A stretch of 64,000 nt of DNA from Tyzzerella sp. (GTDB lineage: Bacteria; Bacillota; Clostridia; Lachnospirales; Lachnospiraceae), in contig JAFTWA010000007.1 of NCBI GenBank assembly GCA_017465565.1, forward strand, positions 1-64,000, given 5' to 3'. The notes below the pieces were generated by a model. It had not been told where the DNA came from. It saw only the letters and a program-made list of their open reading frames with translations, and did no database searches. A program made the position numbers and the translations under genes. Each line of letters starts with the position of its first letter. Position 1 is the first letter of the stretch. Of this stretch, positions 34,352 to 44,327 are shown piece after piece.

Positions 34352-34981
34352 TTATAATGATTCCAATGCACTTCTCAATCGTCTGTATATTTTATAATGT
34401 CCAGCCTCATTTGGATGCAATCCATCTGGTGCAAAAAGCTCTCGATTCCCGTTAACCTGTGGCTGTATTCCACTTGTGGCATACAGGTCCACAACCGGAA
34501 TTGCATAATATTCTGCCACTTCACGTATTGCAGCCACGTAATCTCGTAAACAGTGTCCGCCACGTTCTTCATCTACTCTGTGAAGCGGAGTCATGAACAC
34601 AATTTCCGCATGTGGATAGCGTCTCATCAATTTACGCATCAATTTATTGCAGGCTCCATAAAATGTATATGGGGTGAAATCGCCCATTTGTCCCAATGGT
34701 GCATCACCGTGGCCAAAATCATTGGTGCCGCCGAACACAACAACCACATCTGCATCCTCGTCCATCTCCTCCACACGCGAAATAAAATCCTGTTTATCCC
34801 GTGGTTCTTCGTAATAATGCTGGATAGCGATTCTGGTTCCACCAATTCCATAGCCTCTTGCCTCTGCCAACCCGCATTCACGTTTAAGCAGACTCCAATA
34901 AACATCCTCTTTATTCTTCAGGGTACTGCCGTATGTGATACTGTCTCCTAAAAAATTTATCTTAAGACCTTCCAGTTTCAT
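34352..34981 (-). CDS. SGNH/GDSL hydrolase, probable esterase
   Basis: 209 residues from the ATG at 34981, preceded by GGAGAGG. A longer reading to 35035 would overlap the upstream gene without a ribosome site. Complete SGNH set: FLGDSITYG with the nucleophile Ser, a Gly block (YGIGGT), GGTNDFGHG and APDGLHPNEAGH with the Asp/His pair. No signal peptide. Such enzymes commonly remove acetyl or other acyl groups from sugars. It is the last gene of cluster B and ends at the convergent terminator. Confidence 0.87.
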   Translation of the reverse strand: MKLEGLKINFLGDSITYGSTLKNKEDVYWSLLKRECGLAEARGYGIGGTRIAIQHYYEEPRDKQDFISRVEEMDEDADVVVVFGGTNDFGHGDAPLGQMGDFTPYTFYGACNKLMRKLMRRYPHAEIVFMTPLHRVDEERGGHCLRDYVAAIREVAEYYAIPVVDLYATSGIQPQVNGNRELFAPDGLHPNEAGHYKIYRRLRSALESL

Positions 34982-35009
34982 CTTGTCACCTCTCCGTCTT
35001 GGCATAAAT

Positions 35010-36362
35010 CTATGCTTCTGGCAAATACACGCCATCGTTTTTCAATGTATCAATGAGTTTCGACACATTTACTTCTTTTGTCTTCACATTATCCACTGCA
35101 GCAATCGCCGCTGCTGTTCCAGCTGCCTGTCCCATTGCAAAGCATGGTGGCATCACACGGATTGCAGCCATAATTTCACTTTCTGTCGAAGCACATCTTC
35201 CCGCTACAAGGAGATTTTCAAATTCTTTTGCAATCAATGAACGATATGGGAAATAATATGGTTCATTCGTATTACGTGCCACATATGTAACGCCATTTGG
35301 TGTGTGGATATCAATAGAATTCGAACAACAGAAAACTGCATCCTCATATCTCACAGAATTCACAGCATCATCTACTGTCATCACATATTCGCCAATGATA
35401 TGTCCGGATTCCCTGATACCAAGCTGGTCTGCTGTTTTAGAAAGCTTAATATTTTTGCACCCGGCAACGTATTTCTTCAGGAATTCGATGATACCAACTG
35501 CCTGCTCACGGCCTTCCATCTCTGCTGCTGTTACTTCTTCACTAGAGTATGCATCCACATCATCAATCTGTGTCATATTTACCAGCCATTCTCCATTGAT
35601 TGCTTCGAAAAGCTGGATTTTTGCACGGTTTGAAGGGAATTCCCCTCTCTTTCTGGCTTCAATGATGACATCCATGTAAAATCTCTTTTCCATAGTCTCT
35701 GCCGGAATCATGTAGGCATCCATCTCTGCCTTATCCACGCCTGTCACAGTGAAGAATAAGGTAGCTGACTGTTTGTGGCCATCTGCATTGCCGTATTGCA
35801 TTTCCACGCCGCTTGCTTTTGCCACAACGGCATCACCAGAACAATCCACGAATACCTTCGCATTGATTTTGTAAATACCTGCCTGTGTCGCATAGTAAGC
35901 TGCTGTCACTTTTCCGTTTTCCGTATCACAACCTACAAATAACATATGGTAAATTACGTTTACTCCACTTTCTTTACACATCTTTTCTGCCACAGATTTG
36001 TAACATTCAATATCAAACTGCGAAAGATTCTTATGCCCTGTTGTACGATAAGAGGAGTAAGCGGTACAGATTGTACCCTTTGATGGATGTACAGCACCGC
36101 CTTCTGCCTCCATTCTTCGAACAAATTCGTCAAAGAAGCCGACAATTAACTGTTTCTTTCCTTCTGAATCATAGGAAGTCATAAATGGTCCCACCATCCC
36201 TGCAGTTGCCGTTCCTCCCAGATATCCGTTTTTGTCTACTAAAATCGTATCTGCTCCGTTTCTCGCAGAGCATACTGCTGACGCCAGACCTGCGCATCCG
36301 CCGCCTGTCACCAGCACATCACAATTTAATTCTTTTACCACTGGTAAATTAATAGAACTCAT
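35010..36362 (-). CDS. FAD-dependent oxidoreductase (PF12831 type)
   Basis: 450 residues. FAD motif VLVTGGGCAGLASAVCSARNG, block GYLGGTATAGMVGPFM, central VDCSGDAVVAKASG, C-terminal LLVAGRCASTESEIMAAIR. Same family as the cluster A protein at 14131 but diverged. In both clusters it lies next to an acidic lipoprotein gene. Possibly oxidises a sugar or the aglycone released by the beta-glucuronidase encoded two genes upstream. Substrate unknown. Confidence 0.8.
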   Translation of the reverse strand: MSSINLPVVKELNCDVLVTGGGCAGLASAVCSARNGADTILVDKNGYLGGTATAGMVGPFMTSYDSEGKKQLIVGFFDEFVRRMEAEGGAVHPSKGTICTAYSSYRTTGHKNLSQFDIECYKSVAEKMCKESGVNVIYHMLFVGCDTENGKVTAAYYATQAGIYKINAKVFVDCSGDAVVAKASGVEMQYGNADGHKQSATLFFTVTGVDKAEMDAYMIPAETMEKRFYMDVIIEARKRGEFPSNRAKIQLFEAINGEWLVNMTQIDDVDAYSSEEVTAAEMEGREQAVGIIEFLKKYVAGCKNIKLSKTADQLGIRESGHIIGEYVMTVDDAVNSVRYEDAVFCCSNSIDIHTPNGVTYVARNTNEPYYFPYRSLIAKEFENLLVAGRCASTESEIMAAIRVMPPCFAMGQAAGTAAAIAAVDNVKTKEVNVSKLIDTLKNDGVYLPEA

Positions 36363-36378
36363 TCCTTATGCCTCCTCA

Positions 36379-36714
36379 CTATTCCAATAAATCATCCTCA
36401 ATAATTACGTCTTCCCCGATATTTTCATCTTCCTGAATAATTACATTTTCCTCAGGATCTTCAATCAGAGTACCGTCTGACTCTCCTTCTTCCCAGTTAT
36501 AATCATCATCATGCTCTTCTGTATCAGGCATACTGCTGCCATCGTCTTCGGTATCTTCTACATCAGGCACGATGTTATCATTATCAGCATCTTGTTCTGT
36601 GCTTACTTTGTCTTTTTGGTCGTCAGTATCATCAGAAGATGTGCAGGCTGACATGCAAAGGCACACCATAATCAATAAAGCTGTACCTAAAATTACATTC
36701 CATTTTTTTCTCAT
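36379..36714 (-). CDS. Small acidic lipoprotein
   Basis: 111 residues. Signal peptide MRKKWNVILGTALLIMVCLC with lipobox MSAC, then an Asp/Glu-rich tail without a recognisable domain. Paralogue of the protein at 15433: the signal peptides match closely while the tails share only composition. It lies 16 bases before the FAD oxidoreductase gene. Function unknown. Confidence 0.75.
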   Translation of the reverse strand: MRKKWNVILGTALLIMVCLCMSACTSSDDTDDQKDKVSTEQDADNDNIVPDVEDTEDDGSSMPDTEEHDDDYNWEEGESDGTLIEDPEENVIIQEDENIGEDVIIEDDLLE

Positions 36715-36752
36715 TTTTGTTGCCTCCTTTTAACGCCTAAAGCACTTTGCTC

Positions 36753-38516
36753 TTATGGCCACTTCGTCGACGGTTCTGTCCATCTTTCCTTAATCTTAAA
36801 TGCCACACTTTTCGGCTGACGCTGTCTTGTGAAAATACCTTTTTTATTTCCATCCATACGTCTGAGACCAAAGGATGTCATAAAATCAGCAAACGCCCAT
36901 AAATGTTCGCCTATCACAAAATCACAGTCATCAAGCGCTCTATTGTTCTCCTTGTAATATTCTATCTGATATTCTTCAGAGAAAATAACTTCTGGCAGCT
37001 TATGCATACCTACAACGGTATCTGTACCATATTCCGTAATCATAACAGGCTTGTGATATTTTTCATGCCATTCCTGGAATTCCTTCGTAAGTCTCGGATA
37101 GATAGACTCCAAATTTGCCAAGTCATAATACCATGAATAATATCGATTTAAACAGATTACATCAAAGAGATGCGCCACTTTGTCACTGGTTATAGAGTGA
37201 TGCGTTACATTCGTGATAGGTCTTGTATCATCTAAAGCGCGTATGTGATCTACGACCTCTGTAAAATATTCCAATGCATTTCCATTTTTCGTCTGTGCCT
37301 CATTTGCCACACTCCACATAATCACACAAGGATGATTCTTATCGCGCTCATAGAGTTCCGTGAGTACATCCTTGTGATGCTTTAATGTTTCTTCGTCAGC
37401 ATACCCCGGTTGAAATACAATGGTGTCGCACCACAAATTAAGGCCCACTGCCGGCACCTCATCGATAATCAAAAATCCTTGGCGGTCTGCCATCTGCATA
37501 ATCTCTTCAGAATACGGATAATGGGAAGTTCGGAAGGAATTCGCCCCCAGCCACTTTAACAATTCAAAATCCCGGACATTTAAAGCCTCGTCCAGGCCCC
37601 TTCCTCTGATGTCGCTATCTTCATGCTTACCAAAGCCTTTTAGGTAAACAGGTTTTCCGTTCAGTAAAATCTGCTTCTCCGTCACCTTTACTGTTCGAAT
37701 CCCAAATGGCAAGGTGTAATGATCCTCTCCTGCCCGGATATCTAATCGATACAGATAGGCAGCTCTCACATTCCAAAGTTTCGCATTTTCCACCACAATT
37801 TTCCCTTCCATATCGCCAGCTTTGGCTACAAGAGCACCTTCTTCATCCAGAAGTGTAATTTCGATATCTTTTGTATCGCCTTCCACCAAAACGCTGTAAT
37901 TGACAATTCCATCACCGCCGATAATATCTGTGGTTACCGTCACATCCTTGATAAATGTTTTAGGTGTTGTATATATCTTTACAGGTCTGTGGATACCAGA
38001 ATAATTAAAGAAATCAAATTCATATATCTGTTCCTTTTCTCCTTCTGGATAATATTCGGTATTTGCGTCTTGTATAAGCCCGAAAGGCAGACAACTATGG
38101 TCTAACATATTGCTTACTGCTACGGTAAGTCTGTTCTGTCCTGGATTCACGCATCCATTTAGTTCTGCTTCAAATGGAAGAAAACCACCTTTATGACTCG
38201 TTACTTTTTGCCCATTTATGTAAACAACTGCATGGTGAGTGACACTGCCAAAGCGAAGTACCATTCGCTTTTCCATCCAGTCAAGCGGAATGGATAATTC
38301 TCTTTCATACCATACCCAGCCTGTATGATCTCGCAAGGATTTATCCGTTGTAATATCATTGTAACTGGCAGGAACAGGCATCTCTATCGCATCCGCCAAT
38401 GGCTTTTCAAACCACTTCTCGTCCACACCTTGACCTAGTCTGCTTTCTTTCTTAAATTTCCAAATACCGTTCAAATTTTTTACTTGTCTTATTTCATTTT
38501 CGATTGGATATAACAT
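36753..38516 (-). CDS. uidA: Beta-glucuronidase (GH2)
   Basis: 587 residues against 603 in E. coli. GH2 sugar-binding domain (about 1-180), Ig-like domain (about 180-275) and TIM barrel. Acid/base E406 in SVANE, nucleophile E495 in ITEYG. The N-x-K motif N557/K559 in GNKKGIFTR, which reads the glucuronate carboxylate, separates it from galactosidases. The active-site loop after NLW is about eight residues shorter than E. coli loop 1, so it would fall in a mini-loop or no-loop class. No signal peptide, so it cleaves imported glucuronides. Its ATG overlaps the stop of the upstream isomerase gene. Confidence 0.92.
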   Translation of the reverse strand: MLYPIENEIRQVKNLNGIWKFKKESRLGQGVDEKWFEKPLADAIEMPVPASYNDITTDKSLRDHTGWVWYERELSIPLDWMEKRMVLRFGSVTHHAVVYINGQKVTSHKGGFLPFEAELNGCVNPGQNRLTVAVSNMLDHSCLPFGLIQDANTEYYPEGEKEQIYEFDFFNYSGIHRPVKIYTTPKTFIKDVTVTTDIIGGDGIVNYSVLVEGDTKDIEITLLDEEGALVAKAGDMEGKIVVENAKLWNVRAAYLYRLDIRAGEDHYTLPFGIRTVKVTEKQILLNGKPVYLKGFGKHEDSDIRGRGLDEALNVRDFELLKWLGANSFRTSHYPYSEEIMQMADRQGFLIIDEVPAVGLNLWCDTIVFQPGYADEETLKHHKDVLTELYERDKNHPCVIMWSVANEAQTKNGNALEYFTEVVDHIRALDDTRPITNVTHHSITSDKVAHLFDVICLNRYYSWYYDLANLESIYPRLTKEFQEWHEKYHKPVMITEYGTDTVVGMHKLPEVIFSEEYQIEYYKENNRALDDCDFVIGEHLWAFADFMTSFGLRRMDGNKKGIFTRQRQPKSVAFKIKERWTEPSTKWP

Positions 38517-39391
38517 TATCTGCTCTCCTTTTCGATTTGTGATGTCATATAACGTCCCGTTTCCAGCATGAATTTCAATCCATGAGGGACTAACTTTTCA
38601 GGCATGAAGCGCAAGAATCTATCCGCTTCAAATGTAAAATCGCCCTGATATTCAATATCACGCAGCGCTTTTAGGACTGCATCAAAATTGATATTTCTCA
38701 TGTAAGGAAGCGTATGAAGATCATCACATAAATTATTGTCATGCACATGAAGCGCTTGGAGGCGTTTGTTTCCAAGTGTATGAATCATTCTCTCTATATT
38801 TTCTCCAATCACAGCCACATGTCCTATATCGAGACAGCCTACAATCCATTCACTGTCCACCTCATCCATGTAGCTGCAGAATTCTTCTGCTCTGGAGCAT
38901 GCACTGTCCACCATGCGATGTGATTTATTTACCACCTGATACATGTTCTCCATCGCTACCTTGATATTGAATTTTTCACAGTATGGGATGAGACTTTTGT
39001 AAAATTCGATGTTGATTTTATGTAGTTCTTCCGCATGCTCACTATAAGTTAGATGATGGCATGGATGTACCACTATGATTTTTGCTCCAAGTATGGAAGC
39101 AGCTTCTATAGAACGAAGAATTTTATCCATAATCTCTCTCTGGTCCTTCTTTCCATTCGTAAATGGAGCGTGGGCCTGATTGCATACAATTCCTAATTCA
39201 TCTGCCAATGCACGAAGTCCTTTCGCATACTCACGATAATTGTCACCATTTAAAGGTTCGTCCGGGTCTTTTGAAGTCATTTTGAGCATAGAAAAATCAT
39301 ACGCGTCAAACCCTGCTTCGTGTAACATCCGTATTGCGTCTGCATCACTATAACTTGTGCCTAAAAATTGTGTTTGTGTTGATACTAACAT
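38516..39391 (-). CDS. TIM-barrel sugar-phosphate isomerase/epimerase
   Basis: 291 residues, PF01261 fold. Candidate metal sites in VAMENMYQV, GCLDIGHVAV, ALHVHDNN and FTFEADRF. Starts QTQFLGTSYSDADAIRML. Translationally coupled to the beta-glucuronidase gene, so it may act on glucuronate or on an oxidised glycoside. A uronate isomerase of the UxaC family is a different fold and is not what is seen here. Confidence 0.83.
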   Translation of the reverse strand: MLVSTQTQFLGTSYSDADAIRMLHEAGFDAYDFSMLKMTSKDPDEPLNGDNYREYAKGLRALADELGIVCNQAHAPFTNGKKDQREIMDKILRSIEAASILGAKIIVVHPCHHLTYSEHAEELHKINIEFYKSLIPYCEKFNIKVAMENMYQVVNKSHRMVDSACSRAEEFCSYMDEVDSEWIVGCLDIGHVAVIGENIERMIHTLGNKRLQALHVHDNNLCDDLHTLPYMRNINFDAVLKALRDIEYQGDFTFEADRFLRFMPEKLVPHGLKFMLETGRYMTSQIEKESR

Positions 39392-39431
39392 AAGTCTTTC
39401 CCTTTCATTATGGATGTTTAAATTCTTATAA

Positions 39432-39449
39432 CCGGCTCTTTCGAGCCGG
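39432..39449 (-). terminator. Hairpin downstream of the giant beta-helix gene (cluster B)
   Basis: CCGGCTC and GAGCCGG, 7-base-pair stem with a TTTC loop, 15 bases past the beta-helix stop and followed on the minus strand by TTATAAGAATTT. Same place and flanks as the hairpin at 15816, but with different stem bases. Confidence 0.55.
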
Positions 39450-39463
39450 CTATATATTTTGTT

Positions 39464-42400
39464 CTATTTCTTTGTTGCCTTAATGTAACTGCTACCGTCT
39501 TCATGACTAAGTGTCCAGCTTGTTTTAAACTGAGATATCTTAGCATATATTTGTGCAGCTGCTTCTGCATTGTCACATTGAATATAAACTGTACCAGTAT
39601 TATGGAAACCAAGATTCAATGTATAACCTAAACTACTTCCTTTTATTATGAGAGCCGGATTATCCGTTCCTCTAGTAGATAAACTATTGTATCGAATTTC
39701 ATTTCCCATAGTAAATGTTGTGTACAAGGTAACTTGGCTACCACTTTTAGCATTTTGGACAAATACACCTTGAACAGTAGCTTTACCTGCACTATTTCCA
39801 CTAATTTCTCCTTTACCTGTCAGATTGAGTTTATTGTTTTCAATCGCATAAATTCCAGCACCGTTTTGGTTATTAGTCGTGTTTCCTAAAACTTTACCGT
39901 CTTTTATGGTAATCTCTGTGCCTTTAACCATGTAAATTCCAGCACCATATCTATTGCTATAGTTCTCTTTAATCTCACCGGCATTGATTGTAACACTACC
40001 TGCTTGATGGATTCCTCCTCCATCATATTTAGAGGCATTGTTTTTACAGATTACTCCACCATCCATGATGAAACTGCCAGTTTCAAGAACACACACACCC
40101 GCTCCAAAATTCGTTGTATCATTTTCTTGAATTGTTCCAGCTTTCATAGTAAATGTACCAGCTACTGCAACACCTGCTCCATCTTTTGTTGAAAAGTTCT
40201 TTTCAATAATTGGAGCTTTCTCCATGATGAATTCCGCACCACTTGCAACATATACACCAGCACCCACACTATTGCTTCTTGCATCTGCAGTTCCATGTCC
40301 AGAAATGGTTCCGCCACTCATTGTGAAAGGTTTTTTAGCCACAGTAGCAGCTACACATACACCGCTTCCTTTTCCAGTAGCAGTATTGCCTTGAATACTT
40401 CCACCTTTCATAGCAAATATACCCTTATTATCAGTATAAATTCCACCGCCGTTTACGGCTGTATTAGCTGTAATTGTTCCACTTTGCATAGTGATACTTC
40501 TAGCAGAATAAGCATATACACCGCCTCCATTTTGTGTTGCAACATTATTTTGAATTGTCATGTTACTCAGGATAACATCTTTTGTTGTGTTGATATATAA
40601 GCCACCACCATTTCCGTCTGTTATAGTTTCGCCATCTACTGTTCCAGTTGCAGTGTTATTTTCAATGCTGCCACCTGTTATAGTTGTATTTGTACTTTGG
40701 GTAAAAATTCCACCACCATTCTTTCCAGCTGTATTATTTGTAATAGTTCCGGCACTCATGGTAAATGTACCCTCTTTTCTTACCATAACTCCGGCTCCAT
40801 GATTACTTGCCTCATTGCCCTGAATAGTTCCACCTTTCAGAGTAAAATTACCATATGTTGATACACCTGCTCCTGATTTAGAAGCATTATTATTTAGAAT
40901 GATACCATCATTCATAGTGAAACTTCCGCCTTCAACAACATGTACACCTGCTCCATCGATCGCAGCATTATTACCTTGGATTGTTCCACCATTCATGGTA
41001 AATGGTTTACCTGAAACAGTTGCATTCACACATACACCACTTCCATACTCAGTAGCAGTATTCGATGCGATAGTTCCATCGTCCATAGTGAATTTACCTT
41101 TATTATTGGTGTACACACCGCCACCATTTGTTGCTGTATTAGATGCAATCGTTCCACTTTCCATAACAAAGTTTCTATCCATCTCAGCATATACACCACC
41201 GCCATTTTTCGTTGCTGTGTTCGCTTGGATTGTTACATTCTTCAGGCTGACATCTTTATTGGTGTTGACAAAGATACCACCACCGTTCACTGCCGTGTTT
41301 CCTGTAATTGTTCCACCATGTATATTATTTACAAAACTGTTATCAGAACTTTCACTTTGAATATAAATTCCACCACCATTACCGTTTGTTGTATTGTTTG
41401 CAATGCTTCCGCCTGTCATAGCTATGAGACCAGTTTTTCTTACCATAACCCCGGCTCCGTTATTCGTTGCCTCATTGCCCTGAATGGTTCCATCTACCAT
41501 AGTAAACGTTCCACGAACCGATACACCGCCTCCACATTTAGTAGCAACGTTATTTTGAATGATTCCTTTATTCAATGTAAAACTTCCAGTTTCCAGAACA
41601 TGCACACCAGCTCCATCTACCGCTGTCTCATTCTCTTCAATGATTCCATCGTTCATCGTGAAGCTTCCGGCAACAGTTACACCAGCTCCCTCAATGGCTG
41701 CCTCATTCTTTTCAATGGTTCCGCCATTCATGACGAAGCTTCCCTGTTCACCGACATATACGCCTGCTCCCATTCTATCCTTCAAGTTATCCTTTAAGTA
41801 GTTATTTTTAATCGTACCACTATTCAGAACAAAGGTACCATTGACGTTCACGCCTCTTCCAGTATATTCTTGACCATCTACCAGTGATTTTCCATTTTCA
41901 CCATTTTTCATGGTAAGCATACCAGTTTTATTGATGTCAACCAATACGTTTTCGTTTCCTTTCATTCGGAGAACTTGCACATTTTCTGCAGTTACTTCTG
42001 CTTCTCCACTTATGTAGATACCTTTCACACTCGCATTGATCGTTCCGTCTTTGAAAAGCACATCTTTTTGTTTAATAACATGCACTGCGTTATCTTTGGT
42101 TGTGTTAATTGTAAAATCTGAAATTGTAGCCGCACCAGCTTCCACATAAATACCCTGGGCACCTGCCTCATTGATTGTAAGTCCCTTCAGGTTAGTTGTG
42201 CTGCCCTCTAACAGATTCACAGCCCTGCTTCCAGTTTTGCTGATAGCTATGGTTTCACCTGTTATCGTTCCACCACCATTTGAGATTCCTGCGTTGGTTG
42301 GTTCTACAACTGTTATGTTTTTCACTGTAAGCGTTGATTTACCAATTTCAATACCGTGTTTTTTTGGCTTTGTAATCGTTACATCTTGAACATCAACACC

Positions 42401-44305
42401 CTCTGAGTTGTATGCAAATACACCGTTATGTCGTGAATCAGTAATCTTTCCATTTACAATTGACGAACTGCCAGACTTATAAACATGAATTGCAGCTTCC
42501 TTTACCTCAGACGTACCTGATGTACTAATTTCAAAATCGGTAAGCTTTAATGTACTTTCCTGCTGCCAGATACCAGCTCTTCCTGCATCTGCTATAGTAA
42601 GCGCCTTCAACGTAGCCGTACTATTTTCTACCAGATTCACTGCTCTACTCTTTGTCTTGCTAATAGATATTGTATCGCCATTTACGGTTCCGCCTTTGCT
42701 TACGATACCGCCTCGCTCAGCTCCCACAATGGTCATATTTTTTGCAGTAACTGTTCCACCATAGTTTCCTACAGCGTGTGCGCCTGCATTTTTAATAGTT
42801 GTATTTTCAAAATCAGTAGTGATGCCTTTTCCAACATAGATACCTGTATTTTTAGAATCACTAATCTCAATATTTTTTGCTGTTACAGTTCCAACAACAA
42901 TTCCAAGCCCGTATCCTCCAGAATTGGTAACCTTCGCATTTTCAATTTTGGTCTTTGATTCTTTCGATGTGATGTTGATACCTGTACCTGCTGCTTCGGA
43001 GATTTCAATATTCTTAGCAGTTACAGTTCCGCCTGTAACTCCGAGACCACTCTTTCCTACCTTTACAATCTTAGCACCATCAATCGTAGTTACCGATTTC
43101 TCTCCAGCAGTAACAATACCAGCACCTACCATATTGCTGACATCCGCATTCTTAATTGTCACTTTAGAACTGCTGTTAACAATACCACGATGTCCGCCTT
43201 CTGAAACAGTGATATTCGTAAGCTCTGCCTCTGATTCTTTGGCTACCGTAATACCTGCCAGTGTCGGCTTCTTAATTTCGACATCCTCCATTGTTACCTT
43301 TGAAGTTGAAATATAGAAAGCAATACTTCCTGTATTTTCCACCAGGCAGTTTTTAATTGTACCTGTACTATTCTTCTCCAGATTCATGGCATGCAATGGC
43401 ACATCGTGAACATAGAGACCATCAATATTCAAGATTGTTCCTTCAACAGAACTGATTCCAGATCTGCCTGAATCAAAAATTTCTACTAACTCATCAGATT
43501 CACTGATAATATTTAATTCGCCTTTATTTTGAATGGCATTTGAATTTTCATAGGAACCACTGAATTTTCCACCTGTGATATCCATTTTGCCATAATTATA
43601 AACAAGGTATGCTGCAGAGTCTTTAATTACGCTGTCCCCGCTGATTTTCGCATATCCACCTGAAGCAAGTGCAATAGCAGTCTGGACACTGTTCGTAATC
43701 TCTCCGCCATTCATGTAGACTTCTCCGCCGAATTCTACATAGATACCTGTGTGCAGGTTTCTGTCAAGCTTGGTATCTTGCAGTTCTACTGTTCCTGAAG
43801 TCACGATACCATATGGCATTGCATACACAATCTGACTAGAAAGGCAGCTCAGTTTACCACCTTGTTTTACTGCGACACCTGATGAAACACCATTTCCATC
43901 AATCGTCACTCCATCTAATATCAGCTTCGCACCCTGTGATACAGAGCAGACTTCACTTTTTTCCGGAGCATCCAATTTCATAATGATGCTTTTCGTGCCA
44001 GTTAACGTCTTCGTTCCATTGACTACTAATTTTTCTCCCACATAGATATCTTTTGTTACAACAATGGAAAGAGTTTCCTCTTTCTGCAGTAATTCTCGAA
44101 GTGTCTGTTCATCTGTTACTACAAGGTCTTCCCCTTCCGATACTACGATATCATTCGGTTTCTTTTCCTCTTGATTTGTACGTGCGACTTTTGATAAGGC
44201 AACCCCAATCGTACACAAGGCGCAAGCGGCAATGATTACAATACAAATAATCAGAGGAACCAGAGACTTCTTTTTCTTGTTCATCACTTCATTATTTTTT
44301 TCCAT
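39464..44305 (-). CDS. Giant membrane-anchored parallel beta-helix protein
   Basis: 1613 residues. Basic N-terminus (NKKKKS), uncleaved membrane helix at about 14-36, a low-repeat beta-helix section to about 830, then many G-G-x-I-x-x-N-x-A-x-x-x-G-G-G-V-Y units to about 1540 and a terminal domain. Clear paralogue of the protein at 15852 (same N-terminal helix type and matching C-terminal block NEIRYNSLS), with a different number and order of coils. It lacks the 717-base tandem duplication. No anchor motif besides the N-terminal helix, no catalytic residues recognised. Probably displayed outside the membrane. Adhesin, glycan-binding or enzymatic role is open. Confidence 0.85.
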   Translation of the reverse strand: MEKNNEVMNKKKKSLVPLIICIVIIAACALCTIGVALSKVARTNQEEKKPNDIVVSEGEDLVVTDEQTLRELLQKEETLSIVVTKDIYVGEKLVVNGTKTLTGTKSIIMKLDAPEKSEVCSVSQGAKLILDGVTIDGNGVSSGVAVKQGGKLSCLSSQIVYAMPYGIVTSGTVELQDTKLDRNLHTGIYVEFGGEVYMNGGEITNSVQTAIALASGGYAKISGDSVIKDSAAYLVYNYGKMDITGGKFSGSYENSNAIQNKGELNIISESDELVEIFDSGRSGISSVEGTILNIDGLYVHDVPLHAMNLEKNSTGTIKNCLVENTGSIAFYISTSKVTMEDVEIKKPTLAGITVAKESEAELTNITVSEGGHRGIVNSSSKVTIKNADVSNMVGAGIVTAGEKSVTTIDGAKIVKVGKSGLGVTGGTVTAKNIEISEAAGTGINITSKESKTKIENAKVTNSGGYGLGIVVGTVTAKNIEISDSKNTGIYVGKGITTDFENTTIKNAGAHAVGNYGGTVTAKNMTIVGAERGGIVSKGGTVNGDTISISKTKSRAVNLVENSTATLKALTIADAGRAGIWQQESTLKLTDFEISTSGTSEVKEAAIHVYKSGSSSIVNGKITDSRHNGVFAYNSEGVDVQDVTITKPKKHGIEIGKSTLTVKNITVVEPTNAGISNGGGTITGETIAISKTGSRAVNLLEGSTTNLKGLTINEAGAQGIYVEAGAATISDFTINTTKDNAVHVIKQKDVLFKDGTINASVKGIYISGEAEVTAENVQVLRMKGNENVLVDINKTGMLTMKNGENGKSLVDGQEYTGRGVNVNGTFVLNSGTIKNNYLKDNLKDRMGAGVYVGEQGSFVMNGGTIEKNEAAIEGAGVTVAGSFTMNDGIIEENETAVDGAGVHVLETGSFTLNKGIIQNNVATKCGGGVSVRGTFTMVDGTIQGNEATNNGAGVMVRKTGLIAMTGGSIANNTTNGNGGGIYIQSESSDNSFVNNIHGGTITGNTAVNGGGIFVNTNKDVSLKNVTIQANTATKNGGGVYAEMDRNFVMESGTIASNTATNGGGVYTNNKGKFTMDDGTIASNTATEYGSGVCVNATVSGKPFTMNGGTIQGNNAAIDGAGVHVVEGGSFTMNDGIILNNNASKSGAGVSTYGNFTLKGGTIQGNEASNHGAGVMVRKEGTFTMSAGTITNNTAGKNGGGIFTQSTNTTITGGSIENNTATGTVDGETITDGNGGGLYINTTKDVILSNMTIQNNVATQNGGGVYAYSARSITMQSGTITANTAVNGGGIYTDNKGIFAMKGGSIQGNTATGKGSGVCVAATVAKKPFTMSGGTISGHGTADARSNSVGAGVYVASGAEFIMEKAPIIEKNFSTKDGAGVAVAGTFTMKAGTIQENDTTNFGAGVCVLETGSFIMDGGVICKNNASKYDGGGIHQAGSVTINAGEIKENYSNRYGAGIYMVKGTEITIKDGKVLGNTTNNQNGAGIYAIENNKLNLTGKGEISGNSAGKATVQGVFVQNAKSGSQVTLYTTFTMGNEIRYNSLSTRGTDNPALIIKGSSLGYTLNLGFHNTGTVYIQCDNAEAAAQIYAKISQFKTSWTLSHEDGSSYIKATKK

Positions 44306-44327
44306 GATTCTTTCTCCTCCCTTGCGC

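Noticed and set aside
34982..35035. Upstream extension of the SGNH hydrolase
   Set aside because: It overlaps the preceding gene and lacks a ribosome site, while the ATG at 34981 has GGAGAGG.
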